Assembly (NCBI GenBank): GCA_937961295.1
Contig: CALGOK010000197.1
Span: 1 to 7,893, forward strand
Reading direction: 5' to 3'
DNA length: 7,893 nt
Source: an uncultured Gemmatimonadota bacterium
GTDB lineage: Bacteria; Gemmatimonadota; Gemmatimonadetes; Gemmatimonadales; GWC2-71-9
In this document: positions 1-6,053 of the stretch, piece by piece
Position numbering within the stretch: the stretch's first letter is position 1
Layout of the letters: each line of letters starts with the position of its first letter
Notes under the pieces: generated by a model
The model's input: the letters and a program-made list of their open reading frames with translations, nothing else
Database searches by the model: none
What the model was told of the DNA's origin: nothing
Translations under genes and position numbers: made by a program

Positions 1-243
1 GGTGAACTTGGAGTTGTAGAATGCTGCGTATTCGGCGCTCACGGTCACGGGTATCGTACAGAGCTCGAGTATCGCCGCGCGGCGCCCCCACTCGGCGCTG
101 GCGAGCTGCCCGGCCGCGGTGACGTATTGCGGGTCGACCCGCGCCGCGGCGACCAGCGCCTCGCCGAGCGTCACCACCGGCACCGTGTCCGGGCGTGCGG
201 CGACCAGCTGCAGCGCCGCGCCGAGGGTCAGCGTCGCGATCAT
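1..243 (-). CDS. TolC-family outer-membrane efflux protein, N-terminal fragment (runs off left edge)
   Basis: This is the first 81 codons of an open frame that continues past the left edge. The ATG (243-241) overlaps the TGA of the RND pump in the arrangement ATGA, so the two are translationally coupled. A short hydrophobic stretch (residues 2-16, ending VAA before RPD) could be a weak signal peptide, although it lacks the usual basic N-terminus. VTLGEALVAAARVDPQ (about 24-39) resembles the first repeat motif of outer-membrane efflux proteins (the LTL.EAL..A...NP pattern), followed by a helix-like segment and IPVTVSAEYAAFYNSKF, which fits the entry into the first beta strands. In this family the protein forms a trimeric channel through the outer membrane and periplasm for the pump encoded just upstream. 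The assignment rests on this motif and on context. Only the N-terminus is visible, so length and completeness cannot be judged. Confidence 0.75.
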   Translation of the reverse strand, partial: MIATLTLGAALQLVAARPDTVPVVTLGEALVAAARVDPQYVTAAGQLASAEWGRRAAILELCTIPVTVSAEYAAFYNSKFT

Positions 244-3200
244 CCTGCGGCCTCCGCCGGCTGCGCGGCCGGCACCGGGCGCGGCGCCCGCAGCCGCTCG
301 AGCAGCAGCCACACCACCGGCACCACCAGCAGCGTCATCACCGCGGAGAAGGTGACGCCGCCCACGATCGCGTAGCCGAGCGGTCGGCGCGACGCCGAGC
401 CGGCGCCGATGCCGATCGCGATCGGCATCGCGCCCATGATGGTCGCCACCGACGTCATCAGGATCGGCCGGAACCGGATCCGGCCCGCCTCGAGGATCGC
501 CTCGATCCGCTCGAGTCCGCGCTCGCGCAGCTGGTTGGCGTATTCCACCAGCAGGATCGAGTTCTTGGTCACCAGCCCCACCAGCAGGATCATCCCGATC
601 TGCGAGTAGAGGTTCACCGTGGCGCCGAGCAGCTTGAGCGTGAACAGCGCCCCGATCACGGCCAGGGGCACCGCCATCAGCACCGTGAACGGGTGCAGCA
701 GCGACTCGAACTGCACCGCCAGCACCATGAACACCACGATGATGGCGAGTCCGAACGCGAACAGCAGCTCGTTGCCGCTCTCCGCCAGCTCGCGCGCCTG
801 GCCGGCCAGCGCGATGGTGGTCCCGCCCGGAAGCTCGGCCGCGGTGACCGCATTGAGCGTGTCGATCGCCTCGCCCAGCGTGAAGTCGGGCGTCACGGCC
901 GCGGTGAGCGTGAAGTTGCGCACCCGCTGGTAGTGCGAGATCGCCCGGGGCCCCGTGGTCTCGTCGATCGACGCGATCGCGTCGAGCCGCACCAGCGTCC
1001 CGCCGGTGCCGCGCACGAACAGGCCGTTCATGTCGCCGGGCGTCGCCCGGTCGGTCGGGTCGAGCTGCAGCAGCACGTCGTAGAGCTTGTTGGCGCGGGT
1101 GAAGGTCCCCGTGCGGCTGCCGCCCAGCATCGTCTGCAGCGTGGCGGCCACGTCGGCCACCGGCACGCCGAGGTCCTCCGCGCGATCGCGGTCGTAGGCC
1201 ACCGTGAGCTCCGGCTTGTTCACCTTGAGGTCGCTGTCGACGTTGACCAGCCCCGGGATGCCGCGCGCCGCCGCCAGGATCCGCTGGCTCGCCACCAGCA
1301 GCGAGTCGTAGTTGGGGTGCCGCACGATGTACTGCACCGGCGCGCCGAAGCCGCCCACCGCCGGCGGGTTCTGCAGGAACACGAACGCGCCCTCGACCCC
1401 GAACAGCTTGCCGCGCAACCGTGCCAGGATCGTCTCGGCATCGTCCTCGCGCTCCTCGATCGGCTCCAGCAGCGCGCCCATGAAGCCGCCGCTCGGCGAG
1501 CCGCTGAACCCGCCCACCGCCGAGAAGACGTGGGCCACTCCCGGCTCCGCCAGCGCGATCCGCTCGGCCTGGCCCTGGTACCGGTCGGTGTACGCCAGCG
1601 TCGAGCCCTCCGGCGCGATCACCGCCCCGAACAGGATGCCGCGGTCGTCGGGCGGGATGAACTCGCGCTTGAGTGTGGTGAACACCAGGTAGGCCGCCAC
1701 GCCGAGCCCCGCGGTGAACAGCAGCACCATCGCCGGATGCCGCACCGCGCGGCCCAGCAGCGCGGCATAGCCCGACGCGAGCCGGTTGAAGCCCCGCTCC
1801 AGCGCCAGGTACAGCGGGCCGTGCCGCTTCGGGACCCGGAGGATCCTGGCGCAGAGCATCGGCGTGAGCGTGAGCGCCACGATGCTCGACAGGAACACCG
1901 AGCCGGCCAGCGCCAGCCCGAACTCGTTGAACAGCCGGCCGGTGTTGCCCTGCAGGAACGCCAGCGGCACGAACACCGCGATCAGCGACGCGGTGGTGGC
2001 GATCACCGCGAAGGCGATCTCGCTGGTGCCCTCGCGCGCCGCGGTCACGGGGTCCTTGCCGAGCTCCTCCTGGTGCCGGTACGCGTTCTCCAGCACGATG
2101 ATCGCGTCGTCGACCACGATGCCGATCGCGATGGTGAGCGCCAGCAGGGTGAAGTTGTTGATCGTGTAGCCCAGCCAGTACATCACCGCGAACACCGACA
2201 CGATCGAGGCCGGGATCGCGAACGCCGGGATCAGCGTCGCGCGCAGGTTGCGCAGGAACACGAAGATGATGATCACCACGAGGATGCCGGCCTCGACCAG
2301 CGTCCGCTGCGCCTCGGTGATCGAGCGGCGCACGAACTCCGAGCCGTCGAACGCCGCCTCGAGGGTCATCCCCGCCGGCAGCGCCGCCTGCACCTCGGGG
2401 AGCGCGGCGTAGATCGCCTCCGACACCTCGAGCTGGTTGGCCTTCGACTGGCGGACGATGCCGATCCCCACCGACGGGTTGCCGTCGTAGCGGAACAGCG
2501 AGCGCTCGTCCTCGGCGCCGAGCTCCACGCGGGCGATGTCGCGCAGCTTGACCGGGATCCCGTCGCGGTTCGACACCACGATGTCCGCGAACTCCTGCGG
2601 CGTGCGCAGCTCGCCGAGCGAGCGCACCGTGAACTCGCGCTGGGTCGACTCGATCCGGCCGGCCGGCACCTCCACGTTGCGGGTCCGGATCGCGCCTGAC
2701 ACGTCCTGCACCGTGAGCCCGCGCGCCGCCATCGCGTTCGGGTCGAGCCACACCCGCATCGCGTAGCGCCGCTGCCCCAGCACCTGCGCGCTGCCCACCC
2801 CCGGGATCGTCTGCAGCCGCTGCTTCACCACCCGGTCGGCGATGTCGCTCAACTGCAGCAGGTCCACCCCGGGCGACGACAGCGACAGGTAGAAGAACGG
2901 CCGCGAGTCGGCGTCCTGCTTGGCGATCACCGGCTCCTCGATGTCGAGCGGCAGCCGGCCGCGCACCCGACCCACCTTGTCGCGCACGTCCTGCGCCGCC
3001 GACTCGACGTCGCGGTCGAGCGTGAACTCCAGCACGATGTTGCTCGACTGCTCGCCGCTGCTCGACGTCATCGTGCGCAGCCCCTCGAGCGTGCTGAGCT
3101 CCTCCTCCAGCACGTCGGTGACCGACGACTCCATCACCCGCGGGTTGGCGCCGCGCAGCACGGTCGAGACCGAGATGATCGGGGGATCGATGTCGGGCAG

Positions 3201-3308
3201 CTCGCGCACCGAGAGCCGCTGGTAGCCGAGCACGCCGAAGAGGACCAGCGCCAGCGACAGCATGGACGCGAACACCGGTCGACGAATGGAGAGATTCGAG
3301 AGCCTCAT
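240..3308 (-). CDS. RND-family (HAE1/AcrB-like) multidrug efflux transporter, inner membrane
   Basis: A 1022-aa proton-driven efflux pump of the AcrB/MdtB type, slightly shorter than AcrB (1049 aa). The start MRLSNLSIRRPVFA is the classic RND N-terminus and fixes the ATG; only a weak GGGGCAGG-like purine stretch precedes it. TM1 is about 11-29, and ELPDIDPP (36-43) opens the first periplasmic porter region. TM2-6 lie at about 336-485 and contain GIVVDDAIIVLEN with the Asp pair D400/D401 (AcrB D407/D408). TM7 is near 527-544, the second periplasmic loop is 545-847, and TM8-12 are 848-1003. K915 in VTKNSILLVEYA and R945 in GRIRFRPILMTS match AcrB K940 and R971, so the proton relay looks intact. 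No truncation or frameshift is seen. It should sit in a tripartite pump with the TolC-type protein encoded directly after it, but no membrane-fusion gene precedes it. Substrate cannot be told from sequence. The intact DD/K/R set and the 1022-aa length fit HAE1 better than heavy-metal (CusA) pumps, which are nearer 1040 aa or more. Confidence 0.95.
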   Translation of the reverse strand: MRLSNLSIRRPVFASMLSLALVLFGVLGYQRLSVRELPDIDPPIISVSTVLRGANPRVMESSVTDVLEEELSTLEGLRTMTSSSGEQSSNIVLEFTLDRDVESAAQDVRDKVGRVRGRLPLDIEEPVIAKQDADSRPFFYLSLSSPGVDLLQLSDIADRVVKQRLQTIPGVGSAQVLGQRRYAMRVWLDPNAMAARGLTVQDVSGAIRTRNVEVPAGRIESTQREFTVRSLGELRTPQEFADIVVSNRDGIPVKLRDIARVELGAEDERSLFRYDGNPSVGIGIVRQSKANQLEVSEAIYAALPEVQAALPAGMTLEAAFDGSEFVRRSITEAQRTLVEAGILVVIIIFVFLRNLRATLIPAFAIPASIVSVFAVMYWLGYTINNFTLLALTIAIGIVVDDAIIVLENAYRHQEELGKDPVTAAREGTSEIAFAVIATTASLIAVFVPLAFLQGNTGRLFNEFGLALAGSVFLSSIVALTLTPMLCARILRVPKRHGPLYLALERGFNRLASGYAALLGRAVRHPAMVLLFTAGLGVAAYLVFTTLKREFIPPDDRGILFGAVIAPEGSTLAYTDRYQGQAERIALAEPGVAHVFSAVGGFSGSPSGGFMGALLEPIEEREDDAETILARLRGKLFGVEGAFVFLQNPPAVGGFGAPVQYIVRHPNYDSLLVASQRILAAARGIPGLVNVDSDLKVNKPELTVAYDRDRAEDLGVPVADVAATLQTMLGGSRTGTFTRANKLYDVLLQLDPTDRATPGDMNGLFVRGTGGTLVRLDAIASIDETTGPRAISHYQRVRNFTLTAAVTPDFTLGEAIDTLNAVTAAELPGGTTIALAGQARELAESGNELLFAFGLAIIVVFMVLAVQFESLLHPFTVLMAVPLAVIGALFTLKLLGATVNLYSQIGMILLVGLVTKNSILLVEYANQLRERGLERIEAILEAGRIRFRPILMTSVATIMGAMPIAIGIGAGSASRRPLGYAIVGGVTFSAVMTLLVVPVVWLLLERLRAPRPVPAAQPAEAAG

Positions 3309-3388
3309 GCGCCTGCCCCGCCTATCATTGGAAGCGACCCCGGCCGTCCGCCCACCCGCCTACGGCGAGGCCGGATCGGGGTTTCACC
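3309..3388. promoter_or_regulatory. Divergent intergenic spacer between RND pump and Hpt-like gene
   Basis: This 80-bp spacer must hold the start signals for both divergent genes. A TATCAT at 3323-3328 (+) could be a -10 box for the rightward gene, but no convincing -35 is seen at the right distance. An imperfect inverted repeat is present: ACCCCGGCC at 3337-3345 against GGCCGG plus GGGGT at 3369-3382, interrupted by ATC. It might be an operator or a leader hairpin. Neither start has a strong Shine-Dalgarno sequence. All calls here are weak. Confidence 0.3.
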
Positions 3389-3766
3389 GTGGAACTGGAG
3401 CGTGACGTGGCGGAGAAGCTCACCGCGAAGCAGCAGGCCCAGCTCGCCTGGCTGGAGACGCTGCCGCCCAAGTTCGAGCGCCTGAACCGGCTGATCGAGA
3501 TGCTCGCCGCGCAGCATGCCGACGACGTCCAGCTCCGCTCGGCCCAGCGCATGCTCGACGAGCTCAAGGCGCAGGCCTCGACCAATGGCGTGCCGGCCCT
3601 GGGTGATACGTTCGGCTACATGGCGACGTTGCTGCGGCGGGGCGGCGGCCTGCAGCTCAAGGTCCGCGGCCTCCGGGAGATGCTGGCCGGCGCGAGGATC
3701 AACTTCGAGGGGGCGCACCGGGCCGCGAGCACCCCCGTGCCCGAGTCCGGGCCTACTTCTCCTTGA
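3389..3766 (+). CDS. Hypothetical 125-aa helical protein, possible degenerate Hpt (phosphotransfer) domain
   Basis: A soluble, mostly helical protein with a GTG start (3389); another possible start is the GTG at 3407. There is no signal peptide or membrane segment. Residues 25-85 fit the Hpt four-helix pattern by eye. LPPKFERLNRLIEMLAA looks like the helix before the active site. DELKAQASTNGVPALG (57-72) lines up with the Hpt signature H.LKG.A...G...L, keeping L59, K60, A63, G67 and L71. The phosphorylatable histidine position is D57 and the usual Gly after Lys is A61. If the match is right, the protein cannot carry a phosphoryl group at that site and could act as a docking or inhibitor module, perhaps for the two-component pair about 300 bp downstream. 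The last 15 residues are Pro/Ser-rich and probably disordered. Its 3' end overlaps the convergent small gene by 14 bp. That this is a real gene is likely; the Hpt link is a hypothesis. Confidence 0.65.
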   Translation: MELERDVAEKLTAKQQAQLAWLETLPPKFERLNRLIEMLAAQHADDVQLRSAQRMLDELKAQASTNGVPALGDTFGYMATLLRRGGGLQLKVRGLREMLAGARINFEGAHRAASTPVPESGPTSP

Positions 3767-3908
3767 AGACCTTGTCCAGCACCGGTGCCGCCGTGAAGGC
3801 GAACATCGACATGATCACCCCGGTCAGCATCAGCGTCACGTAGGTCAGCGCGCCGATCAGCACCCCGGCCCCGATCCCCGCCAGCACCATCCCGACATAG
3901 TAGAGCAT
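3753..3908 (-). CDS. Small (51-aa) hydrophobic membrane protein of unknown function
   Basis: The ATG at 3908-3906 is preceded by GGGAG (3921-3917) with an 8-nt gap, which decides this start over longer in-frame extensions that would read backwards through the heptad repeats. The protein begins MLYYVGMVLAGIGAGVLIGA and is hydrophobic from about residue 3 to 43, enough for one long or two short membrane helices. It ends in the charged tail LDKVFKEK. Glycines at 6, 11, 13, 15 and 19 give a small-residue face typical of helix packing. I recognise no family. It converges on the Hpt-like gene (14-bp overlap) and diverges from the kinase gene, with the folded heptad array lying between. Confidence 0.6.
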   Translation of the reverse strand: MLYYVGMVLAGIGAGVLIGALTYVTLMLTGVIMSMFAFTAAPVLDKVFKEK

Positions 3909-3916
3909 GAGCGTGT

Positions 3917-3921
3917 CTCCC
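3917..3921 (-). promoter_or_regulatory. Shine-Dalgarno site of the 51-aa membrane protein
   Basis: GGGAG on the minus strand, 8 nt before the ATG at 3908. It is the only good ribosome-binding site in this stretch and supports the short reading of the gene. A TTGCAG further upstream (3950-3945, minus strand) could be a -35 box, but the sequence 17 bp on (TCATCT) is a poor -10. Confidence 0.5.
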
Positions 3922-3950
3922 AGATGAGGGCGGGAATCTAACCCCTGCAA

Positions 3951-4007
3951 GTGAAGAGGGGGACAGGGGACCGGTGACAGGGAACCCCGTCCCCCGTCCC
4001 CCTTCAC
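3951..4007 (+). promoter_or_regulatory. Strong hairpin formed by the heptad array upstream of the kinase
   Basis: GTGAA (3951-3955) pairs with TTCAC (4003-4007). After a 2-nt bulge, GGGGGAC (3958-3964) pairs with GTCCCCC (3996-4002). After one A/C mismatch, GGGGAC (3966-3971) pairs with GTCCCC (3989-3994), then GG with CC. That is about 20 paired bases, nearly all G-C, around a loop of about 11 nt. It ends 30 nt before the kinase ATG. It could block readthrough in either direction or act as a leader structure. No U-tract follows, so it is not a canonical intrinsic terminator. Confidence 0.5.
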
Positions 4008-4034
4008 CCTTCACCTTTCACCCTTCACCTTCTG
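3951..4034. repeat. Twelve-unit heptanucleotide array with internal inversion, directly 5' of the kinase gene
   Basis: The 84 bp divide without a gap into twelve 7-mers: GTGAAGA, GGGGGAC, AGGGGAC, CGGTGAC, AGGGAAC, then CCCGTCC twice, CCCTTCA twice, CCTTTCA, CCCTTCA and a decayed CCTTCTG. The first five are purine-rich and the rest are close to their reverse complements, so the array changes strand sense at 3986 without losing the 7-bp phase. It ends 3 nt before the ATG of the histidine kinase (4038). It would occupy the leader, and possibly the core promoter, of that gene. Confidence 0.85.
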
Positions 4035-4037
4035 CGC

Positions 4038-5342
4038 ATGTCCGACACCGCCACCGCCGCCGAGCTCGCCGACGCGATCTTCCAGGCCGCGGTCACCGCC
4101 GGCCTGGCGGCCTTCGCGCTGGTCCTCTTCCGGCGGATCCGGGAACGCTGGCTGGCCTGGTGGGCCGCCGCCTGGGCCCTCTACGTCGCCCGCCTCGGCG
4201 CCATCATCGCCTTCCTCGCCACCGGCGACCTGGTCTGGCTCTTCTGGCACCAGGTGGTCACCGGCTGGGTGGCCCTGGCCATCCTCTGGGCCGCGCTGGT
4301 CTTCTCGCGCGACCTCCCATGGCGCAACCACTACCTCGGCTTCGCCGCCTTCCCGCTGCTGCTGGGCTGGATCGCGGTCACCGGACTCGAGCGGTTCCTG
4401 CTGGTCGCCATCCCGATGGTGGTGCTGATCGGCGGGGCCACGCTTTGGACCGGCTGGGTGTTCTGGCAGCACGCCCGCCGCACCGGCTCGGGCATCGCCC
4501 GCTTCGTGGCGGTCGCCTTCTTCCTCTGGGGACTGCACCACTTCGACTACCCGTTCCTCCGCGCGCGCGGCGCGTGGCAGCCGTGGGGCTACTTCCTCGA
4601 CATCGCCTTCGAGCTGGCGGTGGGCGTGGGATTCGGGCTGATGGTCCTCTCCGACCTCGCCGGCCGGCTCGCCGCGCGCACCAATGAGCTGGCGCGACTG
4701 CAGGAGCGGCGCATCCGCCAGGACGAGTACGAACGCCGGCGCCTCGCGCGCGAGCTGCACGACGAATCGGCGCAGACCTTCTCGGCGGTGCGCCTGGAAC
4801 TCGGGATGCTGCGCGAGGAGGCCGACGACCGCACCCGCCAACGCCTCGACCGCTCGCTCGACCTGGTCGACGACGGGATCCGTGGCGTGCGACGGGTGAT
4901 CAACGACCTGCGCCCCGCGCTGCTCGACGACCTCGGCCTCGTTCCGGCGATCCGCGCGCTCGCCGACGACCTCGCCGCGCGCGCCGGCCTCGCGGTGCAC
5001 GCCGAGCTGCCAGGCACGCTGCCGCGGCTCGGCGACGAGGCCGAGCTGGCGCTCTTCCGCGCGGCGCAGGAATCACTCGCGAACGTGGTGCGCCACGCCG
5101 GGGCCAGCCGGGTGCGCATCCGCCTCGGCACCGACGGAGGCGCGGCGGTGCTGATGGTGAGCGACGACGGTCGCGGGTTCCCCGCGGGCGCCGACCTTGC
5201 GACCTTCGAGCAGGGCGGCCGCCTCGGCCTGGTCGGCATGCGCGAACGCATCGCCGCCCTCGGCGGCACCGTGTCGGTGCACGGCAACGACGGCGTCACG
5301 GTGCGGGTCGAGGTGCCAGTTGGCGTGAAGGGTGAAGGGTAA
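4038..5342 (+). CDS. Seven-helix membrane sensor histidine kinase, HisKA_3 (NarX/DesK/LiaS-like) class
   Basis: A 434-aa inner-membrane sensor kinase. The N-terminal 206 residues show about seven hydrophobic helices (near 10-31, 38-60, 66-90, 98-117, 119-143, 152-169, 183-206) with little extracytoplasmic sequence. The loop GLHHFDYPFLR (165-175) before the last helix is distinctive, but I cannot assign a named sensor domain. A linker of about 25 basic and coiled-coil-like residues (208-235) leads to HisKA_3: RRRLARELHDESAQ with phospho-acceptor H241, then LRPALLDDLGL (291-301). The HATPase_c domain follows: N box QESLANVVRHA (344-354, N349), DDGRGF (376-381) and GLVGMRERIAALGG (397-410). All catalytic boxes are present; the usual HD..GQ is HDESAQ here. 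The last six residues, GVKGEG, are encoded by heptad repeats. It should phosphorylate the regulator encoded 78 bp downstream. No Shine-Dalgarno precedes the ATG; the leader is the pyrimidine-rich repeat. The stimulus is unknown. Confidence 0.93.
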   Translation: MSDTATAAELADAIFQAAVTAGLAAFALVLFRRIRERWLAWWAAAWALYVARLGAIIAFLATGDLVWLFWHQVVTGWVALAILWAALVFSRDLPWRNHYLGFAAFPLLLGWIAVTGLERFLLVAIPMVVLIGGATLWTGWVFWQHARRTGSGIARFVAVAFFLWGLHHFDYPFLRARGAWQPWGYFLDIAFELAVGVGFGLMVLSDLAGRLAARTNELARLQERRIRQDEYERRRLARELHDESAQTFSAVRLELGMLREEADDRTRQRLDRSLDLVDDGIRGVRRVINDLRPALLDDLGLVPAIRALADDLAARAGLAVHAELPGTLPRLGDEAELALFRAAQESLANVVRHAGASRVRIRLGTDGGAAVLMVSDDGRGFPAGADLATFEQGGRLGLVGMRERIAALGGTVSVHGNDGVTVRVEVPVGVKGEG

Positions 5343-5398
5343 AGGGTGAAGGGGAGCGCGACCGCCTTCCCCTTCACCCATCACCCTTTACCCTTCAC
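5325..5398. repeat. Inverted heptanucleotide arrays spanning the kinase stop codon and the kinase-regulator gap
   Basis: The left arm is four 7-mers: GTGAAGG (5325), GTGAAGG (5332), GTAAAGG (5339), GTGAAGG (5346). The right arm is four complementary 7-mers: CCTTCAC (5371), CCATCAC (5378), CCTTTAC (5385), CCTTCAC (5392). The variant unit GTAAAGG is matched by its complement CCTTTAC. Units 5332-5352 pair with 5378-5398 at 20 of 21 positions. Alternatively, 5344-5355 (GGGTGAAGGGGA) and 5368-5379 form a perfect 12-bp stem with a 12-nt loop. The kinase TAA (5340-5342) lies inside the third unit. The right arm is closely similar to the units just before the kinase gene. Confidence 0.88.
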
Positions 5399-5406
5399 CG
5401 ACCATC

Positions 5407-5412
5407 AAGGAG
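5407..5412 (+). promoter_or_regulatory. Shine-Dalgarno site of the response regulator
   Basis: AAGGAG, extended to AAGGAGCT, lies 8 nt before the ATG at 5421. It decides that start over the upstream in-frame ATG at 5346, which would translate the repeat array. Confidence 0.85.
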
Positions 5413-5420
5413 CTCCCCGC

Positions 5421-6050
5421 ATGAGCCGTTCCGCCATCCGCATCGCCATCGTCGACGACCACGCCGTGGTGCGCGAGGGGATCCGTCGCGTCCTCGAGGG
5501 GGAACCGGGCGTGGTGGTCGTGGGCGAGGCGGCGGACGGCGACGCGGCGCTGCAGCTCGCGGAACGCGAGCAGCCCGACGTGCTGGTGATCGACGTCGCG
5601 ATGCCGGGGCGCACCGGGCTGGCGGTGGCGGCCGAGCTGGCGCGGCGCGGCGCCGCAACCCGGGTGCTCATCCTCTCGATGCACGACGAGCCGCAGTACC
5701 TGCGCGAGGCGCGTCGCGCCGGCGCGCGCGGCTACCTGCTCAAGGACTCGCCGCCGGCCGAGCTGCGCCGCGCGGTGCGCACGGTGCACGAGGGCGGCGA
5801 GGTGTACCCGGCGGCGCTGCTGGCACGGCTCGACGAGCCAGCTGCCGCCTCGCCGCTCGACGCCCTCACGCCGCGCGAGCGCGAGGTCCTCGAGCGGATC
5901 GCGCGCGGCGACACCAACAAGGAGATCGCCGCACGCCTTGGCATCTCCCCGCGCACCGTCGAGACCCATCGCGAATCGCTGATGCAGAAGCTCGGCATCC
6001 GCACCGTGGCAGGGCTCACCAAGCTGGCGCTGGAGGAAGGCGTGGTGTAG
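5421..6050 (+). CDS. NarL/LuxR-family response regulator, partner of the upstream kinase
   Basis: A 209-aa DNA-binding response regulator of normal family length. The receiver domain (about 6-122) has the acidic pair D12/D13 in IAIVDDH, phospho-acceptor D58 in VLVIDVAMPG, S86 in VLILSM and K108 in GYLLKDS, so it should be fully phosphorylatable. A short Ala/Pro linker leads to a GerE/LuxR-type helix-turn-helix (about 148-205): LTPREREVLERIARG, then TNKEIAARLGISPRTVETHR, with the recognition helix around SPRTVETHRESLM. In this family, phosphorylation promotes dimerisation and binding of inverted-repeat operators. It follows the kinase gene in the same direction after a 78-bp gap filled by a repeat hairpin, so output of the two genes may be uncoupled. 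Its targets cannot be read from the window. The neighbouring RND pump and small membrane gene are candidates by proximity only. Confidence 0.95.
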   Translation: MSRSAIRIAIVDDHAVVREGIRRVLEGEPGVVVVGEAADGDAALQLAEREQPDVLVIDVAMPGRTGLAVAAELARRGAATRVLILSMHDEPQYLREARRAGARGYLLKDSPPAELRRAVRTVHEGGEVYPAALLARLDEPAAASPLDALTPREREVLERIARGDTNKEIAARLGISPRTVETHRESLMQKLGIRTVAGLTKLALEEGVV

Positions 6051-6053
6051 CAG

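Noticed and set aside
195..2699. Long plus-strand open frame (about 834 codons) antisense to the RND pump
   Set aside because: Its product is an Arg/His/Gln-rich low-complexity string with no domain pattern, and it exactly shadows a gene with complete RND motifs. Such frames are common in very GC-rich DNA.
3909..4007. Longer N-terminal version of the 51-aa membrane protein, starting within the heptad array
   Set aside because: The extra residues are read from repeats and are not hydrophobic, while GGGAG lies at the right distance for the start at 3908.
4011..5000. Minus-strand open frame (about 329 codons) antisense to the kinase
   Set aside because: It is rich in Glu, Gly and Ala with no recognisable fold, and overlaps the kinase whose catalytic boxes are all intact on the plus strand.
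3951..5398. CRISPR array or a phage/IS element formed by the repeats around the kinase
   Set aside because: The units are 7 bp with no 25-40-bp repeat/spacer pattern, and there is no transposase, integrase or cas gene in the window.
5346..5420. Upstream in-frame ATG giving the response regulator a 25-residue extension
   Set aside because: The extension would translate the heptad array into low-value sequence, and AAGGAG at 5407-5412 is properly spaced only for the ATG at 5421, which begins directly at the receiver domain.
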